Assembly (NCBI GenBank): GCA_028551475.1
Contig: CM052355.1
Coordinates: 21,355,580 to 21,419,579 of the forward strand
Direction: 5' to 3'
Source: Casuarina equisetifolia
Taxonomy: Eukaryota > Streptophyta > Magnoliopsida > Fagales > Casuarinaceae
Length of the DNA: 64,000 bases
Positions within the stretch are counted from its first letter, which is position 1. Each line of letters starts with the position of its first letter. The notes under the pieces are model-generated. The model was given only the letters and a program-made list of their open reading frames with translations, made no database searches and was not told the DNA's origin. A program made the position numbers and the translations under genes. Below are positions 46,917-58,611 of this stretch, in pieces.

Positions 46917-48443
46917 TGATAACTTTATTTCTTATAGAGTTATTTTGACCACTTTAGGCTATGTATAATAAATGTTTTTGTAATTATATTTATATTTATA
47001 CATATTTTGTTATTTTATGCAACAAACCCAAAATAGGTGAAAAACAAGAGAAATGAAGCAAAAGATTGAGAGAAAAGAATAAAAAAGCAAAAAGAAGCAA
47101 GTGGGACTCACATTGGGTAAAAAGAGGCTTATCATTATGCAAGAAAAAAAGGGAGAAAAGAATGGCTGACTATCAAGAGAGGCCAACGGGGAAGTAATGT
47201 TGGCATAGGATGATCATGCGACTGCCAACCGAAATCGCCATCTCTGTTCATCTCCTCTGGCAACTCATGCAAGAAGGTGGCCCAACCCATTTTCAGTGAT
47301 AGTATAAGCATTTTTTGGCCATATTTAGTTGCAATTTCTGGCAGTTTTGTAGTAGCAGTGTGCAATTTCACAGTGATTTTTGGCAAAGAATAGCGAATGC
47401 TGTCTAAGTCTTTTCCAATAGATCTACATGTTTCTATGGCAGATTTGGGTGATTTCTTTGTAGGTCAACACTCCAGGGATCTTGATCTACCTTTTTTGGT
47501 GTTTTCTTTATAGATCAGCACTCCAGGGACATTGATCTATCTTTTTTAGCATTTTTTATGCAGAATGGTGGCAATGCGTACACCATCATGTGAAGGCACG
47601 TGGTTACTCGCTTTCATCCCATTTTTTAGATAGCTTTTTCTACTCCCTCTAAGTATGCAGATTTGTGTAAACTTCTTGTGAATTGAAGTCACTTTGGTGA
47701 TAGCTTTTGTGTTTTTAGTTTATAAAAAGTTTTGTTCAAGTTTCTGTATTGCTTTTGTTTGTGTAAATACCATATTCTAGTTTATATTGTTAAAGCTATA
47801 ATGTAACTTGATTATAATGGTATGAATGTGTGACTATTATGTTTTGTGAGATATTCTATGAATGTAAAGTTGCATGTTGTTGACCTTAATGCATTCGAGT
47901 GATTAGTTAACACTTAAATGAGTTGATTTGCATGTTAGAGACCAATAGAAAATGACATGTAGTTACTTCTTGTAATATACAACCATAAATTAATATGGAT
48001 AAACATATATCTTGTGGTTTGTGTGGCTTTAGGTGTAAATTGGAATATTCACAAATCTTAATGCACTTAGTTGATTTCAATTCACATGTAGAACTATAAT
48101 GAGTTAATAAGCTAAGTAGATTCATTATACTTAGACATAGAATAAATTAGGAAATTTGGCCATCACATAAGTAGAATTAATCTTATAAGCATGAATGATC
48201 TACATTCGTATCTAGTAATTAGGTAAAATCGGATGCTTTAGCATGTTTCAGTTATCAAATTTAGGTTAAATTTAGTTGTTTAGTCCATGTTTTATCACTT
48301 TGATTTGCTAGATAAACTTTATAAACAATTCAACATCAGTAATTAGTTGGTTTAGTAATCACTAGTCTTTGTGGAATGATATCTATTCTTATTATTATAT
48401 TACTTGTTCAAATGTACACTTATATGTAGGATTTTACCAAACA
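46917..48443 (+). repeat. 3' LTR of the older TR-GAG-like element
   Basis: It is 1527 bp, starts TGATAACTTTATTT, ends CCAAACA and is followed by the AGGCA duplication. Confidence 0.85.
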
Positions 48444-51310
48444 AGGCAATTGTACCATGCTTGGGGGGCCTGCTTCAGACCATACAAAGAGCAATAGAGA
48501 TAACATACATGAGTTGGATGATCAAGATTTATGAAGTCGAGAGGTTGTTCCATGTAGACAACTTCAAAGAGGTAGCCATGGAGGAATGCATTAGAAACAT
48601 CAAGCTAACGAATGACCTAACCATGGGAGAAGAGAGATAATTGTGCAAATGGTGATAGTTTGGCCATTAGGCTGAAGGTCTCAATGAAATCAATGTCTTC
48701 CTACTAATGAAAGCTTTTCACAATAAGGTAAGCCTTATAGCATTCCATTTACAGCCAATTGAGTGAGCACTAAAGGGAAATGCAACAAGGGTTTAGGTGC
48801 CATTGCAAATGAGAGCAATATACTTAGTGGCCATGGCCTCATTCCAATGAGGATCATGAATAGCTTGGGTGAAGTAGGTAAGTTTGGGATAGGAGTGGCA
48901 TAGGCAATGAGGGCAAAGGTATGTTGGAGCTTAACCTTAAAAATCCACTTACAACCAATTGAGTGAGCACTAGAGGGAGATGGAACAAGGGTTTAAGTGC
49001 CATTGCGAATAAGAGAAATATACTTAGTGGCCATGGCTTCATTCCAATGGGGATCACGAACAGCTTGGGTGAAATAGGTAAGTTTGGGATAGGAGTGGCA
49101 TAGGCAATGAGGGCAAAGGTATGTTGGTGAGTGAGAATGCAATGCTCAAGAGTGTTGTCTCGGAGGTGGGTGATAGGGTGCTAAAGGGGATGAGGGAAGT
49201 GGGGAAAGAGATGGCAATTCAAAGGTGGGAGGAGAAAAGGAGCTATGGAAAAGGAGGAGACATCAAAGTGGAGGAAGGCATGAAGGATTAGGAATAAGGT
49301 CAGGTGGGGCATTAGGCATAGAGGGAGGGGATTGGTAAGGGAAGATGTACTCACGGAAGGTAGCATTAGCCACAATGAAGAAGTAGTGAGTTTCATGGCA
49401 ATAGTAACGATACTTATGGTAATTTGGGGGATAGCCTATGGAGACACAAGCACGGGATAGGGGGCAAGTTTATGAGGAGTATAGAGCCAAAGATAGGGAA
49501 AAACAACACATCCAAAAACACGAAGGTGGGAAAAGGGTGGGAGGTGATGGAAAAGAAGTTGCCAAGGGAAAATCTGACCATTAACCAAGGTTAGAAAATG
49601 ATTAATGAGGTATATAACCATCTTGAAGGCAAAGTCCCAAAAGTGAGAGGGAACCCCAGCTTGATGAAGTAAGGCAACACCAGTTTCAACTATGTGCCAA
49701 TGTTTGCATTTGGCAATTCCATTCTAAAATGGAGCATATGGGCAAGAAAGCCGTTGATGACTGTCATTCTATTGGAGATAGGCATAAAAGGTAGTATAGA
49801 CAAACTTCTAGACATTGTCACATTGAATTGCCTATAACCTACACTAAAGTTGATTTTCCACAAAGGTGTGAAAAGTAATAAAAATATCTATAAATTGAGA
49901 ATGGAATGAGAAAATATGGAACCAAGTGAAATAAGAAAAATCATCAACTAAACAAACATAGAATTTATTTTTGTTTAATGACACTACAAGAGAGGGGGCT
50001 TAAACATCAAAATGGACTAATTAAAGTGAGGTTAAGGACCTAGACAAAGAAAAAGGGGTAGGGATGGTGATGGCTTTTACTAGTAGTGCACGTATTACAA
50101 GGGGGACACAAAAAAGAGGAGACAGGAATGTTGGAGGACTTCAACAACTGAGTAAGCACATTAAGGGAAGGATGACTTAAATGATGGTGCCAAAAAAGGT
50201 GAAAGCTAGAATGGACAATAATAAAAGCACAAGTAGAAGGCAAAGTGTCGGAGGTTGAGACTTGATAGAGACAACAATCAAAGGTGTCATGGAGAATGAT
50301 TTAACCTATGCAAGAAAAGATGCCCTAAAAATGATTTGTAGAAAAAATGAAAAAACAATCATTGTCAGAATAAAACAAAGAAATTGATAATAAGTTTTTA
50401 GTAATAGACAAAACAATGAGGATATTTGATAGACAAAATAAGGAAATTTGAAGAATACTTATGTGGGTGATGGGAAGGGACACACCATTACTTATGGTGA
50501 GTTATTAAGAGCTAGTGTAGGGAGAAATACTAGAAAGAGAGGTAGTGGAATCAAGATTTGGTGATAAGCACTAGAGTCAAGATACCAAGAGGTGAGATCA
50601 AGGGAGGAGGGAGGGGGAAAGGGTGAATTGTAGAGAGTAAGGGGAGGAGGTAAATGGCTCTATTGGGCCTAGGGATAAAGGGCCTAGTTGTAGTAAGGTG
50701 AGCCAAGGTAGGAAAAGTGGGCCTTGGGAGAGTAGGTAGCAAAGCAGGCTTGGTAAGCTTAGTTAGTGAAAGGGTTGAAGGTTAGATTGAAATGCTTACA
50801 GGAATCAGTGACATGGTGGCCCAAATTGCAGCATAAGTGGCAATAGGGCCGGTTTTGATGAGGCCCATGTCCATTGTCATAAATGGGCCAAAGGTGTTAA
50901 GGAAGGCTTGGGAGAAGCACATCATGTGAGGTCTAGCCCAAAGCCATGGCATGCTGGTTTAGGGTTGTTGGGCGTGGGCTTGTGGGCTAGCTAGGATGGG
51001 TTAGGCCTGTGAGCTAGGTTGAGTTAATGCCCCCAAAGGTCTAACCCACATATGTAGCAAATGTGGTTACTGGAGACGTTGTTGGTTGACATTAACATTC
51101 CCGACCTTTGTGAGTGAGTAGGAGCCCATGGAAGACCTTCTAGTTAAGGGTGGCCGTCTACATCTAGATAATGGAGATGGAGGTGGTGAGGTTGTTGAAC
51201 TTGTTGCCAAGATCGTGGAGAGCCTATGATTGGTACTCCAATTCAAGTAAGCATTCACTAATCACAAGTGTGATGGGCCTATAACTCATAGGTCCTAAGA
51301 TTGAAACTTA

Positions 51311-51322
51311 GCTCTGATACCA
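51311..51322 (-). other. Primer binding site (tRNA-Met) of the degraded Copia
   Basis: TGGTATCAGAGC on the minus strand stands directly beside the 5' LTR. Confidence 0.85.
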
Positions 51323-51720
51323 TAAAAGAAATTGAAGAACGAAGAATAGGATCACTCCTAGATTAGATGGAAAACATAATGAGAATGGCCAAAAGCATAA
51401 TTTTGTGTTATTGATAAATTTATCTTGTTAATTACATACAATACATTAAGGCTTCTATATAAATTTGCACAAGGAACACAACGATAACAAAATCGTATCA
51501 TTTACACTAAGAATTCAACAAAGATTTTGGCAGAAGTTCTTGGTTAGTGGTGGCTAGGGTTCGTAGAGGCTTTAGGTTTACATCAAGTGGCATGTAGGTT
51601 GAGCACGAGTCACTATTGGGTTGAATCGGAACCTGAGTTGTCTCTTAGGTTATAAGTGTTGATGTGGAAAGCCATGCATCTCATGCACTATGGAGCGCAT
51701 GGAAGTGGGTTGCTCTAACA
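51323..51720 (-). repeat. 5' LTR of the degraded Copia element
   Basis: It is 398 bp, the partner of 40102-40502, and its plus-strand right end is GCTCTAACA. Confidence 0.8.
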
Positions 51721-52150
51721 AGCAACATGTGGGTATTTAAGCATATTTGAGATAATGATGTCAAATGTAGTGTTTAATATCTATGTCATTGTAGTTTGAT
51801 CTTTGGTATCCTGTGAAAGGTTAGTTTTGTCTCAAATAACTGATGAGATTTCCTAACTTGAAGCCTTAAAGTTTTGGGATGGGTCTTTATACTATAATAT
51901 AGTATTAGAGCTAGGGATGAACCTTCGCTTTGTAAATCTCCACACTTTGAAATTAGGCTTTAGTTCACATGCAATACTTATGTCAGCATGCATATGAGGA
52001 GAGTGTTAAAAGTGGGTGTTGTCCCATATTAAAAGTATAAGAATGAGCCTTTGAACTTATAAGTGATAAGATTTTTTCACAAGTTTGTCATTGGCATCAA
52101 GCTCAAAAAGTGATTCTCATGGGCAAGGTCTTGATCCATCAACAATGGAG
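51721..52150. other. Unassigned stretch with LTR- or TRIM-like hints
   Basis: 'atagtattagagctaggg' near 51900 resembles a tRNA-Met primer site. 'gaggagag' followed by 'tgttaaaagtgggtgttgtc' near 52000-52030 looks like a polypurine tract and LTR start. The 100 bp between would be a TRIM-sized interior, but I could not align two terminal repeats convincingly. Confidence 0.3.
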
Positions 52151-52813
52151 AGAAGCTTATTGGCCTTTTAAATAAGGAGTGATATGGCCGTTCTAAATCA
52201 AGCAGTTAGAGCCTTTCAAATGAATGCCAAGATCAAACATGGAAAGGTTACTAGAAGTATGGCTCTTGTTGGCACCATTAGGGTGAGCAAAGGAAGCCAG
52301 AGTGGAAGCCATTTTGAGCAAAGAAGCAAAAAAAAAAAAAAAACGCTGATACCAAGTTAAAGTAGCTGAAAAACCAACAATTAGTTGGGCAAGAAACCCA
52401 AATCAGAAGAAATACTCAATTGGAGAGAAAATATGAGAGAAATTGATCTTAGTATTGGATAATTTACAGTTATGTATGATGGGCATTTGTTGAAAACCTG
52501 TATCTTGGAAAAATTAATTTTACATCTGCATGAATATGGTTCTGCATTGTCAATCTTAGAGTTTGTTTTTATTTTTTCTTTGCGGACCATATTTCTTGCT
52601 TATAAACCAGTCATTGGTATGGGATTTGGAAGCATGCTTTATAAAGTCTTTTTTTTTTCTCGCATTTTTAGTCGATACTTAGTCTTCTTCCGTCAAGAGT
52701 TCTATCATTTTTCCTCACATTTTTATCCGATGTTCTCAGTCGGTGTTGGAAGGTGGGACGGTCAATACTTGAGTAATTAGATATCCCAGTCGCCTGAACC
52801 TTCGTTGTTAACA
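52151..52813 (-). mobile_element. 5' end of a Copia element: LTR, primer site and gag start
   Basis: On the minus strand an LTR of about 450 bp (52357-52813, TGTTAACAACG at its start) is followed by a tRNA-Met primer site (TGGTATCAGCG, 52344-52354), an A/T run, and a gag start at 52312 ('MASTLASFAHPNGANKSHTS', then 'NLSMFDLGIHLKGSN'). The rest of the element is absent on the left. It is a truncated fossil. The 141-codon minus frame at 52668-53093 crosses the LTR edge and is not a gene. Confidence 0.55.
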
Positions 52814-53712
52814 AAAAAAGAAAAGAAAAGTTGGGGTAACTGGTATAAAGCCAGGTGACCACTAATACTATGTTCCTGGCCGTCAAATCTATTGTGGTCC
52901 AGCTATGGCAACGACGGTCTTTCAACGACGATGACAGTTCCGTGATGGACGTCTTGTGGTCCCATAATAATAGAACTACATTTCCTTTCAACATCATTTC
53001 CAGAAAATCACTTTCAATTTTTTTCTGTCTTTTTATTTTTATTTTTTTATGTTTCGGAATCTGAAACTCAAAAACGTTGTAAAACTTTATCAAAAAAACC
53101 CCATAGATATCCTCTAAGCTCGTTACGCAAAACTAATCATTTAAGTCCAAGATAAACAGTTTTAGTAAAACACTTACCCCGAGTGTTTGGCTCAAACGGC
53201 TATCACAATGATCACAAGTTTAATTTATAGATTCAAAAGGGTGGATTATTGTAATAGTTACGTAATACGATAAAATACAATCCCGATTTTACTACGAAAA
53301 ATTGTAATTGCTTAATACAGATCCGGATGAACATATCATCTCTTCTCTAACAAGCTTAATACAAAGACCGATTATAAGGGGTGGTTACTTAATAATAAAT
53401 AAATAAAATTGTTCTAGCGGAAATTCTGAAATTTGGTTTCATTTTTCCATACGGTCCAGTAGCTTATGCCTGAATGAACGATTGGCTCCCAGCCATTCAA
53501 ATCAAAGCACTAGTTTTGTAAGATGTCCTAATTGCTACTACTCCCTTCGGTCTTCTCCGCGTTATTACTCTAATTGTTTGATTTGCATCATTGACTATAA
53601 AAGTTTATATTGTGTCCATGGTCGGAAAGGAGAATGTTTATATCAAATTGAGATTGACCCAAAAAGGAGAATTGATTTGGACACCGTAGCTGAATGAATA
53701 TAATCTCTTTTT
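52814..53712. other. Gene-free stretch left of PAR1 copy 2
   Basis: No recognisable coding frame, RNA gene or repeat. It is somewhat less repetitive than the flanks and could be original intergenic DNA. A T-run at 53727-53742 sits at the duplication border. Confidence 0.45.
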
Positions 53713-53947
53713 CTCCTTCTGTTCGTTTTTTTTTTTTTTTTTCATTTCCAAACCACAAGACAAAACACACACCTATAACTATGATTCAACATCAACTTTT
53801 ACAAACATTTCATATCTCTAAGATACATAATGACTCCCATACACTTATTGAGCAGAAGACCACACCTAATACCGCGTCGTAGTCACCTCCAAGTGTGACT
53901 TCGTTATTGTAACTAAACTAGTAAGGCTTCGTATAGTATAATCTTTC

Positions 53948-54832
53948 CTAGTATGGTGCCAGTGCGGGGGCAACTATTGGTGCAGTTGTCAACCTAACCG
54001 GCTGCAGGGGACCTGGTGCAATATGTCCAGAGCTACGGAGGATCTCAGACATCCCTCGCCGTAGATTTGCTCGTTGTGCTTCACACAATTTTGGAAGAAA
54101 TACACCTGCCCAAAACAAAAAACGAAAAGAACAAAGCGCAGATTTTAAATAAGTACCATGCTTGCACCATCTTGCAAAGTAACTGGTATAATCGACATTG
54201 AAAGGTAAATGATGCTTGCCTTCACCGGCAGCAAGATTGAAGTACAAGTCAACAATGTTGGGGCAGCTCTCGTAGCACCCATAAGAGCACAGTTTTTTGG
54301 TGAAGCGAGACTCCAGGAGAGAGTCTGAGGAGAATCCAAGTGTTCTTCGATCAAGCCCACACGTTTTGACGCACTCGTCAGTCTCAACCCAGTCCTTCAA
54401 TTTGTCGGCCAAAATTTCTGATGGACGGCATGTGTATGTTTCCTCTCCACTCCTCTTCACTTGTTTCTCAAGCACACAGCGCTTTCCGGAGGACGACACC
54501 GCAAAGGTGCATGTGTCTTGGTCGAGATGCTCACATGTGATTCCTCCTGCAACCACCCGACAGAAGCAGATTTATTTCCAATACTAGCATGGAATCTCAA
54601 ATAGTTCATATCCATGTGTTTTGCATGGAAAGGAGGAAAGGAATCATAAAGATCACCGAAGATTTGAAGAAGAATGTGAGTCCATGTAAAGCAGAATACT
54701 AAATGCGCACTTTTTATTCTCATTTTTCTTGATATTGGAAATAATTATGCCAATACCTAAAGTGCCTTGCGCGGTGAGAGCAAGTGCCAGAGCCAGGATT
54801 ACTAGGGTCTTCATGGTTAAGTTAGAGGCCAT
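53948..54832 (-). CDS. PAR1: PAR1 family secreted cysteine-rich protein, copy 2
   Basis: Exons at 54832-54757, 54546-54220 and 54105-53948 have the same lengths and splice sites as copy 1, giving 186 residues. All ten cysteines, the signal peptide and 'CPNIVDLYFNLAAGEG' are kept. Nine residues differ from copy 1: S20T, E21A, T67P, M78W, T93R, I97F, Q110K, E115G, V163I. The frame is intact and the TATA box is kept, so it is probably functional. The expected poly(A) hexamer reads AATAAC instead of AATAAA. From remembered family members, R93, K110 and a small residue at 115 look ancestral, while P67 and F97 look new. Both copies are therefore diverging. Confidence 0.9.
54106..54219 (-). other. 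Intron 2 of PAR1 copy 2, GC-AG, frame-neutral
   Basis: It has the same GAAG|GCAAGC donor, the same 114-nt length, no in-frame stop, and the same alternative GT donor 6 nt upstream as copy 1. Confidence 0.8.
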
Positions 54833-54955
54833 GGTGCCGTTGGAATGTAACGGAAGGAATCGGTAGAGACTGGTTTGGTATTCTTGAAACTTAGAAACTG
54901 TGTTTCTTTGCCGAAGAAGGCTGTGAAGTTTCATGGCTCTTTGGGACAATCGGGA

Positions 54956-54963
54956 ATATATAG
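54956..54963 (-). promoter_or_regulatory. TATA box of PAR1 copy 2
   Basis: CTATATAT on the minus strand is about 124 nt upstream of the ATG, matching 34371-34378. Confidence 0.65.
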
Positions 54964-55544
54964 TGCGTCAGGGTCAAGGTAGATCAGAAAAAACAAAGAA
55001 TGTTATTTCGACGTTTAAGAAGTTTAGCGATGAACTTTACATTAGATGTTAGTGAAGCTAGGCTTTCGTGCGCCCCATGGGGGACCATTCATAAAACTTT
55101 TCATTTACCTTGTGGTAAATATTAATTACTAGTCAATCACTTCCGCCATCAGTGGCGGGTGCAAGGCTGTCCCACGCCAAGTGCCTGTGAAGAATAGCTT
55201 TTCAATCTGTCGTGTTGGAACCTCCCACTTTGAAATTGTTAATTAATGTTTGTTCCCTTCCGCCTTCAAGAATACAAATTCAAGAAAAAGGGGATATAAG
55301 TATGAAATGCAAATGAAACCTTTTTGTTTCTACTATCTTTTGGCCATTCGAAATTGGTACGTTTTCATACGCATCTTCAGCCGGATCTGGCTGAATATTA
55401 AACAAACGCCAGCTGTTTATGCATAAACTTGTCTTGCATGTGCATGTTGACGGTCCTAAACAGAGGCCTGGAAAACAAGAGGCCTTTCATTTATCACCCT
55501 AATACTACAACATTTGCGTATAAGCTTCCCACGGTTTTAGTACC

Positions 55545-56560
55545 TACATCGTTGTTCTAATAAGCAAGAGTATTAATTCATCCATTTTTTTTCTCTCTTT
55601 TTTTTTTTTCAGGTAAAAAGGGTTGTGAAGGATTTTACGTCAAATCTGTGACCTCCTTTATTCAAAACAACATGAGTTCCAACCAGATTGACAATTTGCT
55701 TATCCATGTTAATACTTCTATTATTTCGAAACCCAAACGAGATTGACAATTTGGTTGAGGCTAACATTTGCTTTTTATTGTTGTTTAGGTCATATGAAAA
55801 AAAAAAAAATAAGGCTAGAAATACATTGTCTTTTGCCCTTTGCCTTAGCTGTGGTTTGTAGATGCTAAGTTGGTAATAATTCCACTTCAAGAATCTAATG
55901 CATTAAGTAGAGTTTGGCAAGTAGCCATGGGTATGGAAAAGGCCACGCCTACCCACAAGATTCTTAACCGAAAATGGCGTCCGACCCTAGCTCTGTCAAT
56001 CGTGTTTCTAAGCCAAGTCACATCCGAAATTTATAAGCAGGTTTACAATCTTTTCTGAGGTCTTTTTGGAATATCCTAGACTTTGTGAATTGTTACCACT
56101 TGAAAGAAAATAGGTCTCTCTAGATCTATTTTCTGTTGAAGACCTAAAATACTCTTTCATCTACAGAAATAAAAAATAACCCTTGTGGCAAAAAATGTGG
56201 ATGATTAAGAAAGAACCTCGACCAATGTCGACTTTCGTGAACAAATCAGACAGATGATAGAGAATGATTAGACAATACCGGGTTTTAAAGATGATGAATA
56301 TATTTAAGACAAAATAGTGCCATCTTTTGTACACTTTAAACTGGGTTTCTGGTGCTGTCCATAAAACAAATAGCAAGTGAATCTGATAGAAAGAGTTAGG
56401 ATAAGGAGACTGCAAATTGTTCACAGTTCCAAAAAAACTAAATAAATATAATAACTTTTTTTTTGAACATTCCCAAGTGGGAAAAGATGGCTTGTGGATA
56501 TATTTTGGGCCAATGTTCAAAAGTTTCATGTATACAATATCTTTCTAGGTACGAAGAATG
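55545..56560. other. Copy 2-specific 1-kb stretch, unassigned
   Basis: It is absent from the corresponding place in copy 1 (about 35080-35100). It contains T- and A-runs (55585-55610, 55798-55809) and short frames without domains. It is either an insertion in copy 2 or a deletion in copy 1; no terminal repeats were found. Confidence 0.45.
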
Positions 56561-57120
56561 TAAAAGGTCTAAAAATTCAACTCAAAAGCTATCTTAAGTC
56601 TTTTAGAATTTATTTTTAAATTTACACTTGACCTTATGATTCCTTCTCTCAAATGTGTGACTTGTGGTCTCCAACACCTCACTTGCATATCAAGAGGTCA
56701 TCTAAATATTAGTAACACCAAGAGGTAATGGATTAGAAGCAAGGTATAGCATAAATTCTGGTAATATATTAAAATATCTAAAAATTAGTTCAAGAATGGA
56801 ATTTTTTTTATTAATTTAAACTTTATTTCAAAATTGCTTCTCTTCGTTGTCAAAGTCAATCTCCAACAAGGAAGGACATTTTCCTAAATCACTAGAATAA
56901 TTAAAAATAAGTGCAAACCAATTACCCAATTTCTAGCAGGATCACTTGATTTAGTTTCCTTATGAAGCTCGATTACAACAACAAACTTAGACCGTAAAGT
57001 TGAGGACCAGCGCGTCCCATCAAATTCCATGCCTCCGCTCAGGACTTGTGGCAGGGCGGCTAGAGAGCCGTGTACGACGTTCCACGAGGTAATTTCAGAT
57101 ATTAGTTATTAGGAGCAGCT

Positions 57121-57408
57121 TTGAGCCACTTTCTTGGCATTGTTAGGAATGTAAGGAAGGATGACTTGGCTGCCTTATGTTTTAAATGGAAGACCACCTT
57201 GGAAAACAAACTAGGTTTCCTGTCAAACAAGGCATTCCCTAAGGAACAAGAAAGTGGGTTAATGGCATGTAAGACTGGACAATTGCTGGAAAAGGAAAAT
57301 ACAGCAATTAAAGTTCCAATTCTTGGACTTTTCTTTTCCGTGGTATGCGGAGCCTGTATGAATAACGGCACCGACTTAGTTACACTTTTGATGGGGTTTC
57401 AGCTTTGA
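57121..57408 (+). other. 95-codon open frame in the duplicated block, function unknown
   Basis: The frame starts 'MSHFLGIVRNVRKDDLAAL' and runs to 'TLLMGFQL'. The DNA is conserved in copy 1 at 35640-35950, where the frame shifts after about 45 codons. I recognise no domain, and the reverse strand is also open over 89 codons (57102-57371). It may be a decayed exon or conserved non-coding DNA; I do not claim a gene. Confidence 0.25.
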
Positions 57409-58100
57409 CACCTCCCATGATTATCCTTGAATGCGCTTCTAAATTATTTCAACAGCCCCAAACTTTCGTAAGCTCATATATTGAAAGTAAATACTTAAAG
57501 TGATGGTCATTTGACTGTGATCCTGGCGCCCGCGTTCAGTTTTCTGACTGTGCTTTCAGAGAGTGAAAGCGTCCAACGGATGTGGCGCCACTAGTTAGAC
57601 AAATTAGCCGCTTTTGCGGCTTATCCGTCGGAAGCACGGACTTCCATCCAGTACCTACCCAGATTCCTACGGAACACCTGTCCACCACCCACATAACGAA
57701 ATTGATTGAGGTCTTGGTTTGCTTGATTCAAGCCAAGGAAAGAAAGAAAGAGCTTAGTTTAAGTGGCAAAAGGCTCGAGCACTTTAAAGCAGGTTGTCCA
57801 AGTAATTCCACTGCCAAGTCCCACGCAGACAAAAAGTGAACGTGATTGAAACCATTAATTCTGCTTTGTCTCTTTATCACCCTCTCAACATCCCTATGTT
57901 TGGGGAATGAAGTCTGGAACTTTATACGGAAATCAAGCAATTTCCGTCGTCTCGCGATGTCCTGCAGGCAGTTGAAAAGCTATACGGCCGAAAAACACTG
58001 TAGAGTTCTTTGTGGGAAAAAAAAAAAAGTAGATAGAAGCATAGCCAAAATCTTTCAACTCTTACAATTGAAAAGTACTGCTGTCTATTAGATCACGAGA

Positions 58101-58611
58101 TGGTTAATAATTGAGCAATTGGTGCTATTCAGTATTGTATGAATGCCCATGGCTACAATTTTGATTATTCTACTCAAACAATTACAACAATTACAAGTAG
58201 AAGCAAAAATCAAACGAATAGAAAAACTGGAATGATGCAGAAAACAAAGAATATACACTTGACACGTATTACACAAAAATGACAAAGAAGAAAAGTCAAA
58301 CAACCAACGTGCTAGCATTACTTTTAACATACCCTCAGGTTGGTGCTGCATATAAATCCAAAGTTCCTAGCTCTTCAAGAAGAAGGTGATGTTGCCATTT
58401 AACCAATGTTTTGGTAAATAATCTACTAGTTGTTCATTGATAGATACATGAGAAGTCAAGATGATTCTCCTCTGCAATTTTTTTACATATAAAGTGATAA
58501 TTAATTTGTCTATGTTTGGCCTTTTTATATATTATGGGATTTGCAGCAATCTTCACAATTGGTTTTTTTTATCACAAATATCTCTAAAAAATGAACCTCT
58601 AGATCTTCATG
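58101..58611 (-). mobile_element. Copia fragment: 3' LTR and RNase H tail
   Basis: A probable LTR (58101-58329, plus-strand end TTTTAACA) is followed by a polypurine-like tract and, on the minus strand, the last part of pol ('ANPIIYKKAKHRQINYHFI' near 58480-58550). It is cut where the third PAR1-upstream fragment starts at 58612. It is a broken fossil. Confidence 0.5.

Larger units (their letters stand above)
41559..48443 (+). mobile_element. TR-GAG-like LTR element, plus strand, older and decayed
   Basis: A 6.9-kb element with LTRs of 1506 and 1527 bp, an exact AGGCA duplication, a primer site resembling tRNA-Asp and a polypurine tract, oriented opposite to its host. Its interior matches the young TR-GAG element in order: gag C-terminal half (43200-44490, 'WSNCYQWPIERLLMHE'), then the conserved non-coding part, interrupted by an LTR-like piece. 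No pol is seen. The LTRs differ by about 9 percent over the first 190 bp by eye, so it is several million years old. The gag is broken many times. Confidence 0.82.
40102..51720 (-). mobile_element. Degraded Copia element hosting a TR-GAG-like insertion
   Basis: A minus-strand Copia of about 4.7 kb without its insert. It has LTRs of 398 and 401 bp, a tRNA-Met primer site beside the right LTR, GAG-pre-integrase ('HHHLSHPSLNVL', 50040-50243), the integrase end ('HLRVFGCVVFPYLW', 49436-49621), reverse transcriptase (about 48450-49130, continuing at 41100-41558 beyond the insert) and RNase H (40867-41073, 'NDHDDHCFVGGFCIFLDNNL'). The LTRs differ by perhaps 15 percent, so it is old, older than the element inserted in it. 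The coding part is broken in many places. No clear target duplication is seen. Confidence 0.8.
53713..58087. repeat. Tandem segmental duplication, copy 2 (PAR1 block)
   Basis: The partner of 33130-36556. It has about 1 kb of extra sequence at roughly 55545-56560 that matches nothing I recognise. The upstream 1.5 kb (56560-58087) aligns with 35100-36556, including 'gcagggcggct', 'agagccg', 'ggcgccact' and 'agcacggacttccatcca'. Confidence 0.85.

Noticed and set aside
52668-53093. 141-codon minus-strand frame
   Set aside because: Spans the edge of a Copia LTR and shows no domain; likely a chance frame.
56161-56529. 122-codon minus-strand frame
   Set aside because: Phe/Tyr/Ile-rich as expected from AT-rich DNA, no domain, lies in the copy 2-specific stretch.
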